Origin: an uncultured Mycoplasmatota bacterium
Lineage (GTDB): Bacteria; Bacillota_I; Bacilli_A; RF39; UBA660
Direction: 5' to 3'
NCBI GenBank assembly: GCA_948434005.1
Contig: CAOJEH010000002.1
Coordinates: 183,059 to 247,058, forward strand
Length of the DNA stretch: 64,000 bases
Position 1 is the first letter of the stretch. Each line of letters begins with the position of its first letter. The position numbers and the translations under genes are program-made. Below the pieces are notes generated by a model. The model was not told where the DNA came from, did not search any database, and saw nothing but the letters and a program-made list of their open reading frames with translations. Below are positions 57,066 through 64,000 of the stretch, piece after piece.

Positions 57066-59313
57066 TATTGCTCTCCTCTTGATTTAATTTAACTAAAACT
57101 TCTCTAGGTTTAGAACCATTAGATGGACCAATAATCCCATTTTCCTCTAACATGTCAATTATCCTAGCAGCTCTATTATAACCTAATTTAAATCTACGCT
57201 GTAATAATGATGCACTTGCTTTTTGGGTATTTACAACAAACTCAACTATTTGATTATATAATGGATCAGAATCATCATGAACAGAAACATTATTATCATC
57301 AACTGAATTAGAATTATCAGAAGATTCCAAGTTTTCCATTTCTGGATCATACTCTGCTTGTTGTTGTGAGATAGTATAATCTATAATTCTCTTAATCTCA
57401 TTATCAGTGATAAAAGATCCCTGAATACGAACAGGAGAATTCATTCCTATTGGTAAAAATAACATATCACCTTTACCTAATAACTGTTCAGCACCTGTTT
57501 GATCAAGTATAGTTCTAGAATCAATACCAGATCCAACAGAAAATGCAATACGTGATGGTATATTAGCTTTTATTAAACCAGTTATTACTTCTGTAGATGG
57601 CCTTTGAGTTGCAACAATTAAATGAATACCTGCGGCTCTTGCCTTTTGAGTAATTCTTAAAATCGAATCTTCTACTTCCTTAGCAGCAACCATCATCAAA
57701 TCAGCAAGTTCGTCAATAATAATAACTATATATGGCATTCGAGATTTCATCTCATCCTCATTTTTATGAGACTTATTCCATTTATCAATATTATTATTAT
57801 AGCCTTCTATATTTTTAGTTTTTGTATCACTAAATTCTTTATATCTTCTTTCCATTTCTGCTACCATTTTAGCTAAAGCGATAGATGCTTGTTTAGGATC
57901 AGTGACAACCGGTCTTAATAGATGTGGCACACCGTTATAAACAGATAGTTCAACTACTTTTGGATCAACCATTACTAATTTAACTTCATCCGGTCTAGCC
58001 CTCATAAGTATAGAACAAATTATACCATTTACACATACTGATTTACCACTTCCAGTAGTACCTGCTATTAAAAGGTGTGGCATTTTATTAATTTCACAAA
58101 CACCTATATCCCCCATAATGCTCTTACCAAGAGGAACCATTAACTTTTTATCCATAGAATTAAGCATTTTTTTACTACTTATAATTTCATAAAAACTAAC
58201 TGGTGTTGGAGTATCATTAGCAAACTCTATCCCAACAGTATTTTTACCAGGTATTGGAGCCTCAATTCTAACATCTTTTTTGGCTAAAGCTAATGAGATT
58301 TCTCGATTAATGGCAGTTATTTTATTAACTCTAGTCCCACTAGCAATCTCCAACTCATATTGAACAACTGAAGGTCCTATATGAACCTCAACAACTTTTC
58401 CAACTATTTTAAAATCTTTTAGTACATTTTCTAATGTATTTATATTTTTTTCTATAATATCCTGATTAGTACTTTTACCTTTCTTTTTAGGTTTATCTAA
58501 TAAATCTAAGCTAGGAAGATTATACGGTTTATTAACATATGATGATTTTACATCATTTCTTATCTGGCTAGATTCTGGAGTAGCATTTTTTTGTCCTATT
58601 TTAGTAACTTCATCTATACTAGATATTTTTATTTTTCCATCTTCATCTTTAGAATCACTTGATTCATCATCATTACCATCATTTATAATAACACCCTTTG
58701 TCTTAGTTTCAGTTTTATCTCTTTTTTGACGAGGTTTTCTATTATCCCATTTTTCTTTAAGAACATCAAATAATGAAAACCCAATAAATAATGAAAAACC
58801 TACTACTATTAAAGTCCATGCAACTATTTGCATTCCTGTATATGAAAATAGTTTATCAAAAGTTATAGCAAAAGTTCCACCAATTATTCCTCCACCAACC
58901 GCAAAGATATCAGAAATTGAACCAGTTTTCATAATACTATTAAAGGAACTCACTAATTGATTAATAGATTCTTTAAAAATGACCATAACATTACCATCAT
59001 TTTGAGCTATAAATTCTCTATGCATTAAAATTAAAAAACCTAAAACGAAAATATATATTCCAATCAATTTAGATGTAAAAAAATCCGGGAAGTCTCTTTT
59101 TATTACTAAATATCCACCTAGTAAGAGCAAAACTATTAATAAAATCATATATATTGACCCTACTAAAAAAACACAAAAAGAGCTTATAAATTTACCAACA
59201 GGTCCATATTTACCTAAGCCTAATATTGCACACAATATAAGCAAAACTCCATAAAGTTCAGCTGAATGTTCAAATTTAGATTTTTCTACTTTTCTCTTTT
59301 TTTTCTTTGCCAT
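57058..59313 (-). CDS. ftsK: FtsK/SpoIIIE DNA translocase
   Basis: 751 aa. Four membrane spans lie in residues 18-175, then a charged linker (185-290), then the motor: alpha domain with KIVGKVVEVHIGPSVVQYE, Walker A GTTGSGKSV near 425, Walker B IVIIIDELADLMM near 540, and gamma winged helix (SASLLQRRFKLGYNRAARIIDMLE) near 700. It pumps chromosomal DNA through the closing septum and directs XerCD recombination. The ATG used follows GAGGGAGTATGTT. It lies downstream of divIVA and sepF, a division cluster, with a terminator in between. Confidence 0.93.
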   Translation of the reverse strand: MAKKKKRKVEKSKFEHSAELYGVLLILCAILGLGKYGPVGKFISSFCVFLVGSIYMILLIVLLLLGGYLVIKRDFPDFFTSKLIGIYIFVLGFLILMHREFIAQNDGNVMVIFKESINQLVSSFNSIMKTGSISDIFAVGGGIIGGTFAITFDKLFSYTGMQIVAWTLIVVGFSLFIGFSLFDVLKEKWDNRKPRQKRDKTETKTKGVIINDGNDDESSDSKDEDGKIKISSIDEVTKIGQKNATPESSQIRNDVKSSYVNKPYNLPSLDLLDKPKKKGKSTNQDIIEKNINTLENVLKDFKIVGKVVEVHIGPSVVQYELEIASGTRVNKITAINREISLALAKKDVRIEAPIPGKNTVGIEFANDTPTPVSFYEIISSKKMLNSMDKKLMVPLGKSIMGDIGVCEINKMPHLLIAGTTGSGKSVCVNGIICSILMRARPDEVKLVMVDPKVVELSVYNGVPHLLRPVVTDPKQASIALAKMVAEMERRYKEFSDTKTKNIEGYNNNIDKWNKSHKNEDEMKSRMPYIVIIIDELADLMMVAAKEVEDSILRITQKARAAGIHLIVATQRPSTEVITGLIKANIPSRIAFSVGSGIDSRTILDQTGAEQLLGKGDMLFLPIGMNSPVRIQGSFITDNEIKRIIDYTISQQQAEYDPEMENLESSDNSNSVDDNNVSVHDDSDPLYNQIVEFVVNTQKASASLLQRRFKLGYNRAARIIDMLEENGIIGPSNGSKPREVLVKLNQEESNNE

Positions 59314-59365
59314 AACATACTCCCTCACTATAAAAATTATATCACTTATTTTATAAGTTGGAAAG

Positions 59366-59396
59366 AAAAAATAGTTAATTCATACTTAACTATTCT
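59366..59396 (-). terminator. Terminator after divIVA
   Basis: Minus strand AATAGTTAA-GTATGAA-TTAACTATT hairpin followed by a T run, just past the divIVA stop. Confidence 0.85.
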
Positions 59397-59828
59397 CTAC
59401 TCTAAATCTAGTACTTCTATTTCTTCAACTACAGCCATTTGCTGTTCCATAATCAACTTTAACTTTCTTTTAAATATTTTCATATTATTTTCTAAGGTTT
59501 CTGTCTTTACTTCTATTTTCTCTGCGCGTAGAAGAGCTTCGTTTACAATACGACTAGCATTATTTTTAGCATCAGTAATAATCATATTAGATTCTTCCCT
59601 AGCCATTCTTTTAATATTGTCCCCAGCTTCCTCTGCTCTAATAATCGCATCCTTTAATGAACTTTCTAAATCTCGATAATGTTTTAGTTTTTCCTTAAGC
59701 TTTTCTATCTCATTTCGCTGTTCCTTACATCTTTTAACTATACCTTCTGTCTGAGTAATTACTTCATCTACAAAATTATTAACTTCTCTACGATTATATC
59801 CATTGGTTTCATAACTGAATTTTTCCAT
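59397..59828 (-). CDS. divIVA: DivIVA family cell division protein
   Basis: 143 aa. The N-terminal lipid-binding region MEKFSYETNGYNRREVNNFVDEVITQ is typical of DivIVA, with the F-x-x-x-x-x-G-Y-x-x-x-E-V-N-x-F pattern; residues 28-130 form a long coiled coil. DivIVA proteins sense membrane curvature at poles and septa and recruit Min and other partners. It follows sepF by 38 bases without a terminator. The start follows GAGGTGATTTCT; the longer frame at 59837 covers this site. A shorter C-terminus than B. subtilis DivIVA fits GpsB-like length as well. Confidence 0.85.
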   Translation of the reverse strand: MEKFSYETNGYNRREVNNFVDEVITQTEGIVKRCKEQRNEIEKLKEKLKHYRDLESSLKDAIIRAEEAGDNIKRMAREESNMIITDAKNNASRIVNEALLRAEKIEVKTETLENNMKIFKRKLKLIMEQQMAVVEEIEVLDLE

Positions 59829-59866
59829 AGAAATCACCTCAGAATATTATATCTATTATTTAGCTA

Positions 59867-60316
59867 TTACCAGTTGAACTCGTCTTCTTCTTCATTATTA
59901 AATTTATTCTTTTTACTCACATTAGGAGCATTATTAGCAGCAGGAGCGTTATCATCGCTAATTTTTCCTTCCACATTAACATTATTAGGTGTACATAGGA
60001 AAATTCCACCACCAAGTTTTTGAATATCTCCATTAATTGCATATAAAGTACCACTTAAAAAATCTACAATTCTTTTGGCTTGATCAGGTGTTACTCTTTT
60101 TAAATTAACAACAACAGCATTGCGTAATTTTAAATAATCTGCAATTTGCTGTGATTCTGAATATGCACGAGGTTCTAATAACATCATTTTAGAACCAGAA
60201 GGCCCATTGTCCTCATGATACTCTTCTCTTGATTTACTATAATATCCTTCCTCAACTGAAGTCTCAATTACTTCCTCCTCAGTACCAAATAAATTTTTTA
60301 ACTTATCTAGTGCCAT
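59867..60316 (-). CDS. sepF: SepF cell division protein
   Basis: 149 aa. A short amphipathic N-terminal helix ([11 protein letters not shown]) that binds membrane, a variable linker (12-50), then the SepF domain with [31 protein letters not shown] and [29 protein letters not shown]. SepF anchors FtsZ to the membrane in Bacillota. The full fold is present. It starts after TGGAGGTATTA-ATG and is the first gene of sepF-divIVA. Confidence 0.95.
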   Translation of the reverse strand: MALDKLKNLFGTEEEVIETSVEEGYYSKSREEYHEDNGPSGSKMMLLEPRAYSESQQIADYLKLRNAVVVNLKRVTPDQAKRIVDFLSGTLYAINGDIQKLGGGIFLCTPNNVNVEGKISDDNAPAANNAPNVSKKNKFNNEEEDEFNW

Positions 60317-60357
60317 ATTAATACCTCCATATTATTATTATTTTTCTATCTATAATT

Positions 60358-60366
60358 ATTGTACCA
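60358..60366 (-). promoter_or_regulatory. Possible extended -10 promoter upstream of sepF
   Basis: Minus strand TGGTACAAT (extended -10 TACAAT at 60358-60363), about 45 bases before the sepF start; -35 poorly matched. Confidence 0.4.
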
Positions 60367-60459
60367 TAAATAACAGGAAAAAACTATACAGATTTTACAT
60401 TTTTATGTAAAATTTAATATTTTCTAAACTTTTTCATATTTTTATAAAACATTTTACTA

Positions 60460-62232
60460 TTAATGATACCAAATTAAACCTAAATTAACATTATTACTAT
60501 TAGGTGTAGGATTAGGTAGTTCTACATACATAGATATAGGAACTTTAAATGCCGAACCAAATGCAATACAATGACCAGGTTGTAAGCTTTTTAATTGTTG
60601 CACTACCTCAATTGATATATTTGGCACCATATTTCTTATATAATCCAAATCCTTAGGATGCAAAGTTCTTAATATAATAAAGTTAGAACATTGAGATATT
60701 GCTGTATCAGATAATTCTGATGGTCTTTGTGTAATGAGACCTAAAAACACACCATATTTACGTCCTTCTTTTGTAATTCTTTCAAAGATGTTATATCCTA
60801 ATATATCAACATCGCGATCTTTTTGAACATATCTATGAGCTTCCTCAATGATAATATGAAAAGGAATACTACCCCTATTATTATTTTCAACAGCTACTAA
60901 AAATAGCATTCGTGATAATATCTTAGTAATAACTTTAGCAAGTCTATCATCAATATAATTTATATTAAAATTAACTATTTGACATTTTCTTCCTGAAGAT
61001 TTATCAATCATTAAGTTTTTAATATAATCTATTCTATCAACATATTGTGGATAATCAAAATACACGCTAGATTCACTATTAGCAAGAGTATGAAGTCTAA
61101 CATTTAAAACATTAGCACTATCATACACTTTTTCGCTCTTCAATATTCCTTCTGATATAAGTGCAAATTCCATTGCTTCTTCTAAATCTTTTAGTGTATA
61201 AACTTTTTTCTCATCAATATCTGAACTTCTTATTTCATCAAAGTCTTTATTTATAAAACTTCTAATAAATTCAGTAACTAATTCTATTTCTTGAAATTTA
61301 CCACTTTTATCTATAAACAAACATTGTTTTAAAGTTCTTACATAACCTGGTTGAATAATTTGAGTTTCCAAATTTAAATCTCTAGTATTAAATTTTGTTA
61401 AAACCGCGGTAACTTGATCCCTTATTTTTGTAGAATTAGCACCACTTAATAATATATCTTCCAATGCCCTTGCAATGATATCGTTTTTACGCTTAATAGT
61501 TTCTTCTGTATTACCAGTCAAAATATTAACAAGCTTTAGGGCTTTCTCTATAATTGGCAATTGATTTGGACTATTAACATCTAGTAATAGGGCTATATCA
61601 TCCACATCTAATAACCATAATGGTATCTTTATTATATCTGTCTCTGGATTTTGCAAGTTAGTTGTAAATGTTTTATACATAATATTCTGATTAAACTTTG
61701 TAAGATTACTAAATGCATCAGTATATTCCCCATATGCATCAAATAAAAATATATTTGATTTAATTGGTGGTGTTTTTGTAGAAGTAAATAGTTTTTGAAT
61801 GACACTAGCAACAGTACAGCTTTTACCTGAACCACTATTTCCTAATATAGAAAAATGATTGCTAAAAAAATCATTAACACCAACATTTATACGATAGTTT
61901 TCATAAACTGTAGAATATCCAAAAAAGGTTTGTCCTTCGCTAGGAGTTTGAGGTCCTAAAATCTTCTCAAGTTCTTCAAGAGTTATTATTCTTATTTTTG
62001 ATTTAAATGATGGTTTAGTAGAAAATCCTGGTAAGAATTTATTGTCTTTTAACTCTCCTACAATATTAACTGTCATCTTATCTTGACCTACATTAACTAT
62101 CTCACCAACAATCTTTTTTATATCATCTTCAAAGATAACATGTAAATTAATTAAATTTGTTTGATTATTAATATCTATATCAAGTTTAATAAATACCTGA
62201 TTATCTATGATTTCAATAATTCTACCCAGCAT
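60460..62232 (-). CDS. HerA-like DNA translocase ATPase (HAS-barrel, DUF87)
   Basis: 590 aa. Residues 1-90 form a HAS-barrel-like domain; a FtsK/HerA-type ATPase follows with Walker A LGNSGSGKSCT near 128-138, Walker B FHIIIEEAHRY near 457-467 (Glu for Asp in the second acidic position is family-typical), and a GLITQRPSEL sensor near 495. HerA hexamers translocate DNA and in archaea act with the nuclease NurA; bacterial homologues occur in DNA repair and phage-defence pairs. No NurA is adjacent; a divergent nuclease gene lies 150 bases away. The ribosome site AAGGTGTTTTT-ATG is good. Confidence 0.85.
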   Translation of the reverse strand: MLGRIIEIIDNQVFIKLDIDINNQTNLINLHVIFEDDIKKIVGEIVNVGQDKMTVNIVGELKDNKFLPGFSTKPSFKSKIRIITLEELEKILGPQTPSEGQTFFGYSTVYENYRINVGVNDFFSNHFSILGNSGSGKSCTVASVIQKLFTSTKTPPIKSNIFLFDAYGEYTDAFSNLTKFNQNIMYKTFTTNLQNPETDIIKIPLWLLDVDDIALLLDVNSPNQLPIIEKALKLVNILTGNTEETIKRKNDIIARALEDILLSGANSTKIRDQVTAVLTKFNTRDLNLETQIIQPGYVRTLKQCLFIDKSGKFQEIELVTEFIRSFINKDFDEIRSSDIDEKKVYTLKDLEEAMEFALISEGILKSEKVYDSANVLNVRLHTLANSESSVYFDYPQYVDRIDYIKNLMIDKSSGRKCQIVNFNINYIDDRLAKVITKILSRMLFLVAVENNNRGSIPFHIIIEEAHRYVQKDRDVDILGYNIFERITKEGRKYGVFLGLITQRPSELSDTAISQCSNFIILRTLHPKDLDYIRNMVPNISIEVVQQLKSLQPGHCIAFGSAFKVPISMYVELPNPTPNSNNVNLGLIWYH

Positions 62233-62382
62233 AAAAACACCTTCTTATTCTTATATAATTATAACATGAAGAAATATAAAATAAAAGATTTTTATTCAGA
62301 TAGATTTATTTTTTTAATATTTACTATTATTAGCAGGAAAAAAATTAAGTAATAGATAATAATACTATTAGAGGTGAATAAT

Positions 62383-63120
62383 ATGTATGATTTTTGTGAA
62401 TTAAAAAATAAGACTAGAGTTATAAAGAAGCTTGGATGGATTAAATGCAATAATAACTATTCAAATGTAGCAGGTTTAACATTTGAAAGATTACTTGGTA
62501 AAGAGATAGAAAACTTTCCAATACCTGATTATAATGGTATAGAAATTAAAACAAAATGTAAAAGTAGTAAATCAAGAATAACACTTTTTAGTGCTACTCC
62601 TGATAGTTTCCTTTTTGAAAATAAGAGATTAGTTAGACTATATGGATACCCTGATAAACAGTTACCACAATACAATGTTTTAAATAATAGTGTTTCATCT
62701 AAAACTTTAACGTATGTAGGAAATAATCATAATTTAGGACTTGAAGTAGATTGGAAAAATAAAAAAGTAATTTTAAATGTATATAAAGGACAATTTCAAA
62801 TTATTGATAATTTAACATCATGGTCATTTGATCTAATTGAAGAAAAAATTAATTTGAAAATTAAAAATTTGTGTTATATTACAGCTGATAAAATAACATA
62901 CAAAAACAATACTTATGTAAAATACATAGATGACTTTTATTATAAAATGAAAGAAAATAAGGTCTTTTTTGAATTAATTGAAGATGGAACTATATGGATT
63001 ACATTTAAGCTAGGGGTATTTAAATCTGGAAAAAAATTAGGAATGTTACATGATCATGGTACAAGTTTCGAAATTTATGAAAAAGATATAGAAAAATTAT
63101 ATAACAAATTAATATGTTGA
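62383..63120 (+). CDS. MvaI/BcnI-like restriction-endonuclease-fold nuclease
   Basis: 245 aa. The N-terminal half reads VAGLTFERLLGKEIENFPIPDYNGIEIKTKCKSSKSRITLF, matching the MvaI/BcnI and MutH/Sau3AI-related pattern: Glu35, Asp49, Glu54 and Lys56 form the PD-x4-E-x-K catalytic set. It is expected to nick or cut short DNA sites as a monomer. No DNA methyltransferase is nearby, so it is not a classical restriction-modification unit in this window. It is divergent from the HerA gene and next to a tRNA cluster. The start follows AGAGGTGAATAAT; the GTG upstream is part of the ribosome site. Confidence 0.75.
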   Translation: MYDFCELKNKTRVIKKLGWIKCNNNYSNVAGLTFERLLGKEIENFPIPDYNGIEIKTKCKSSKSRITLFSATPDSFLFENKRLVRLYGYPDKQLPQYNVLNNSVSSKTLTYVGNNHNLGLEVDWKNKKVILNVYKGQFQIIDNLTSWSFDLIEEKINLKIKNLCYITADKITYKNNTYVKYIDDFYYKMKENKVFFELIEDGTIWITFKLGVFKSGKKLGMLHDHGTSFEIYEKDIEKLYNKLIC

Positions 63121-63153
63121 AAAAGGGGTTGCAAAAATCCTTCTTCCACAAAT

Positions 63154-63179
63154 AAAAAAATCCTTATTAAAGGATTTAA
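63154..63179 (-). terminator. Terminator of the Arg-Pro tRNA unit
   Basis: Minus strand AAATCCTT-TAAT-AAGGATTT hairpin followed by T residues, just after tRNA-Pro. Confidence 0.85.
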
Positions 63180-63187
63180 TTTCATAA

Positions 63188-63264
63188 TGGTCGGGAAGAC
63201 AGGATTTGAACCTGCAACCCCTTGGTCCCAAACCAAGTGCTCTACCAAGTTGAGCCACTTCCCG
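63188..63264 (-). tRNA. tRNA-Pro (TGG)
   Basis: 77 bases including encoded CCA. Anticodon stem CTTGG/CCAAG with loop TTTGGGA gives TGG; T arm has GGTTCAAATCC; acceptor CGGGAAG pairs with CTTCCCG. A complete cloverleaf can be drawn. Confidence 0.93.
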
Positions 63265-63269
63265 ATATA

Positions 63270-63346
<77 letters not shown>

Positions 63347-63421
63347 ATGATAAACCAATCTATATTAATTAGTATAAATTCAACTCACAAACAGGTCATA
63401 GTGCTTCTCAAGACAAATACA

Positions 63422-63450
63422 ATTTTACCATCTATTTAATATCAAGTCAA
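63422..63450 (-). promoter_or_regulatory. Promoter of the tRNA-Arg/Pro unit
   Basis: Minus strand TTGACT (63445-63450), a 17-base spacer, TAAAAT (63422-63427), about 75 bases before tRNA-Arg. The rest of the 220-base gap to the next tRNA holds the terminator of that unit. Confidence 0.75.
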
Positions 63451-63528
63451 GAATTTATATATAATTTTAATAATATACTATATTAATATTTAGCTCTATT
63501 TAATCTTATGACATTCAGTGAAATATAT

Positions 63529-63558
63529 TAAAAAAGCCCAACATATAAGGCTTTTTTA
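63529..63558. terminator. Terminator after tRNA-Phe
   Basis: AAAAAAGCC-CAACATATAA-GGCTTTTTT hairpin with T and A runs, ending the Ser-fMet-Asp-Phe tRNA transcript. Confidence 0.85.
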
Positions 63559-63567
63559 TTAGCATTC

Positions 63568-63643
63568 TGGTGGCTCCAGCGGGAATCGAACCAGCGACAC
63601 AGGGATTTTCAGTCCCTTGCTCTACCGACTGAGCTATGAAGCC
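63568..63643 (-). tRNA. tRNA-Phe (GAA)
   Basis: 76 bases with CCA. Anticodon loop CTGAAAA gives GAA; acceptor GGCTTCA pairs with TGGAGCC (one G-U); D arm AGCTCAGTCGGTAGAGC and T loop TTCGATT are normal. Confidence 0.95.
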
Positions 63644-63646
63644 AAA

Positions 63647-63723
63647 TGGCGGTTCCAACGGGACTCGAACCCGCGATCTTCTGCGTGACAGGCAGACGTG
63701 TTAACCAGCTGCACCATGAGACC
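63647..63723 (-). tRNA. tRNA-Asp (GTC)
   Basis: 77 bases with CCA. Anticodon loop CTGTCAC gives GTC, a queuosine-modified anticodon served by queA/tgt in this window. The acceptor stem GGTCTCA / TGGAACC has a C-A mismatch at pair 4-69; all other arms are regular. Confidence 0.92.
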
Positions 63724-63728
63724 AAATT

Positions 63729-63805
63729 TGGTTGCGGGAGGAGGATTTGAACCTCCGACCTCTGGGTTATGAGCCCAACGAGCTACCAGACTGCTCTATC
63801 CCGCG
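63729..63805 (-). tRNA. Initiator tRNA-fMet (CAT)
   Basis: 77 bases with CCA. Anticodon loop CTCATAA gives CAT. It is the initiator because bases 1 and 72 (C and A) do not pair and the anticodon stem holds three consecutive G-C pairs (GGG/CCC). Confidence 0.95.
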
Positions 63806-63829
63806 ATATTATAGTAACTTAAATTTAAA

Positions 63830-63926
63830 TGGCGGAGGAAAAGGGATTTGAACCGCTTGCGCCACCGAAGTGACCTACTTTATAGTAAACCATAAAGCCC
63901 CTTTAACCAGACTTGGGTATTCCTCC
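63830..63926 (-). tRNA. Aberrant tRNA-Ser-like gene, anticodon unclear
   Basis: 97 bases with CCA. The acceptor GGAGGAA/TTCCTCC, D arm ACCCAAGTCTGG and a long variable arm GTCAC-TTCG-GTGGC identify a class II serine-type tRNA. The anticodon arm CTTTAT/ATAAAG leaves an 8-base loop GGTTTACT with no Ser triplet; the frame after T33 would give TTA or TAC depending on alignment. The T stem AGCGG/CCCTT has a central C-C mismatch, where the neighbouring Ser gene has AGGGG/CCCTT. Probably a tRNA pseudogene, possibly an unusual decoding tRNA. Confidence 0.55.
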
Positions 63927-63945
63927 AAATATATAAATTATAAAG

Positions 63946-64000
63946 TGGCGGAGGAAAAGGGATTCGAACCCCTGCGCCGCTTGCACGACCTTCCGGTTTT
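63946..64000 (-). tRNA. tRNA-Ser, partial (cut by window end)
   Basis: The 3' part of a class II tRNA: anticodon loop end and stem AAAACCGG, variable arm GTCGT-GCAA-GCGGC, T arm AGGGG-TTCGAAT-CCCTT, acceptor 3' strand TTCCTCC, discriminator G and CCA. The A before the purines fits an NGA anticodon (UCN serine). The 5' half lies outside. Confidence 0.8.

Noticed and set aside
62275..62352. Plus-strand mini-ORF of 28 codons starting MKKYKIKDFYS
   Set aside because: No ribosome site and low-complexity AT-rich sequence; likely the 5' region of the nuclease gene.
62383..63120. Complete restriction-modification system
   Set aside because: Only a nuclease-like gene is present; no methyltransferase within the window.

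Overview
The window is very AT-rich bacterial DNA (roughly a quarter G+C by eye) read with the standard code (TGA is a genuine stop). The gene set (SepF, DivIVA, an FtsK/SpoIIIE translocase, AddAB, RNase J, YlbM/TmcAL next to YceD and L32, HelD, PpaC pyrophosphatase, Prp protease with an N-terminally extended L27, YmfF/YmfH-type M16 proteins) points to Bacillota, class Bacilli. The extreme AT content, compact operons and lack of sporulation or transport-rich islands suggest an uncultured host-associated lineage of the RF39/Mollicutes-related kind. That placement is inference. Shine-Dalgarno sites are strong and often read GGTGATAAT-ATG, so several starts were moved downstream of the longest reading frame.

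Layout. 1-9.6 kb (minus): HelD, an unknown metallopeptidase, phosphohexomutase, then a ppaC-popT-uppP-CmpB-like operon that joins pyrophosphate hydrolysis to recycling of the undecaprenyl carrier. 9.7-16 kb: an M23 peptidase remnant, then addB-addA followed by a putative ADP-ribosyltransferase. 16-23.7 kb: an Rpn-type nuclease, yceD-rpmF diverging from tmcAL-gmk, and queA/tgt around a frameshifted unknown gene. 23.7-27.8 kb: ruvA-ruvB, a TasA-like surface protein, YebC. 28-34.7 kb: YfhO, Obg and the L21-Prp-L27 operon behind a sigma-A promoter and L21 leader. 34.7-38.2 kb: a phosphorelay of one hybrid kinase and two HPt-REC proteins. 38.3-41.6 kb: an acyl-adenylate ligase, a HAD phosphatase and an acyltransferase with overlapping ends. 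41.8-45 kb: an S51-type protein and a nucleotidyltransferase / class I aaRS-like pair. 45-50.8 kb: RNase J (degenerate motif), RNase III, YidD, a ZnuA-like lipoprotein and a second frameshifted gene. 50.8-57 kb: a NatAB-like ABC exporter whose promoter holds a G10 tract, two M16 proteins, DeoD and a small TasA-like protein. 57-62.2 kb: ftsK, divIVA, sepF and a HerA-like ATPase. 62.3-64 kb: an MvaI/BcnI-like nuclease and a tRNA cluster (Pro, Arg, Phe, Asp, fMet, an aberrant Ser-like tRNA and a truncated Ser).

The most notable observations are: (i) ribosomal protein L32 carries the same Prp-type N-terminal extension as L27; (ii) a G10 homopolymer sits exactly between the -35 and -10 elements of the ABC exporter promoter, the arrangement of a phase-variable promoter; (iii) a putative ADP-ribosyltransferase lies at the end of the addAB operon; (iv) a nucleotidyltransferase overlaps a degenerate aminoacyl-tRNA-synthetase-like gene; (v) two genes are interrupted by single slips in short repeats. 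No stretch longer than 300 bases lacks a gene.
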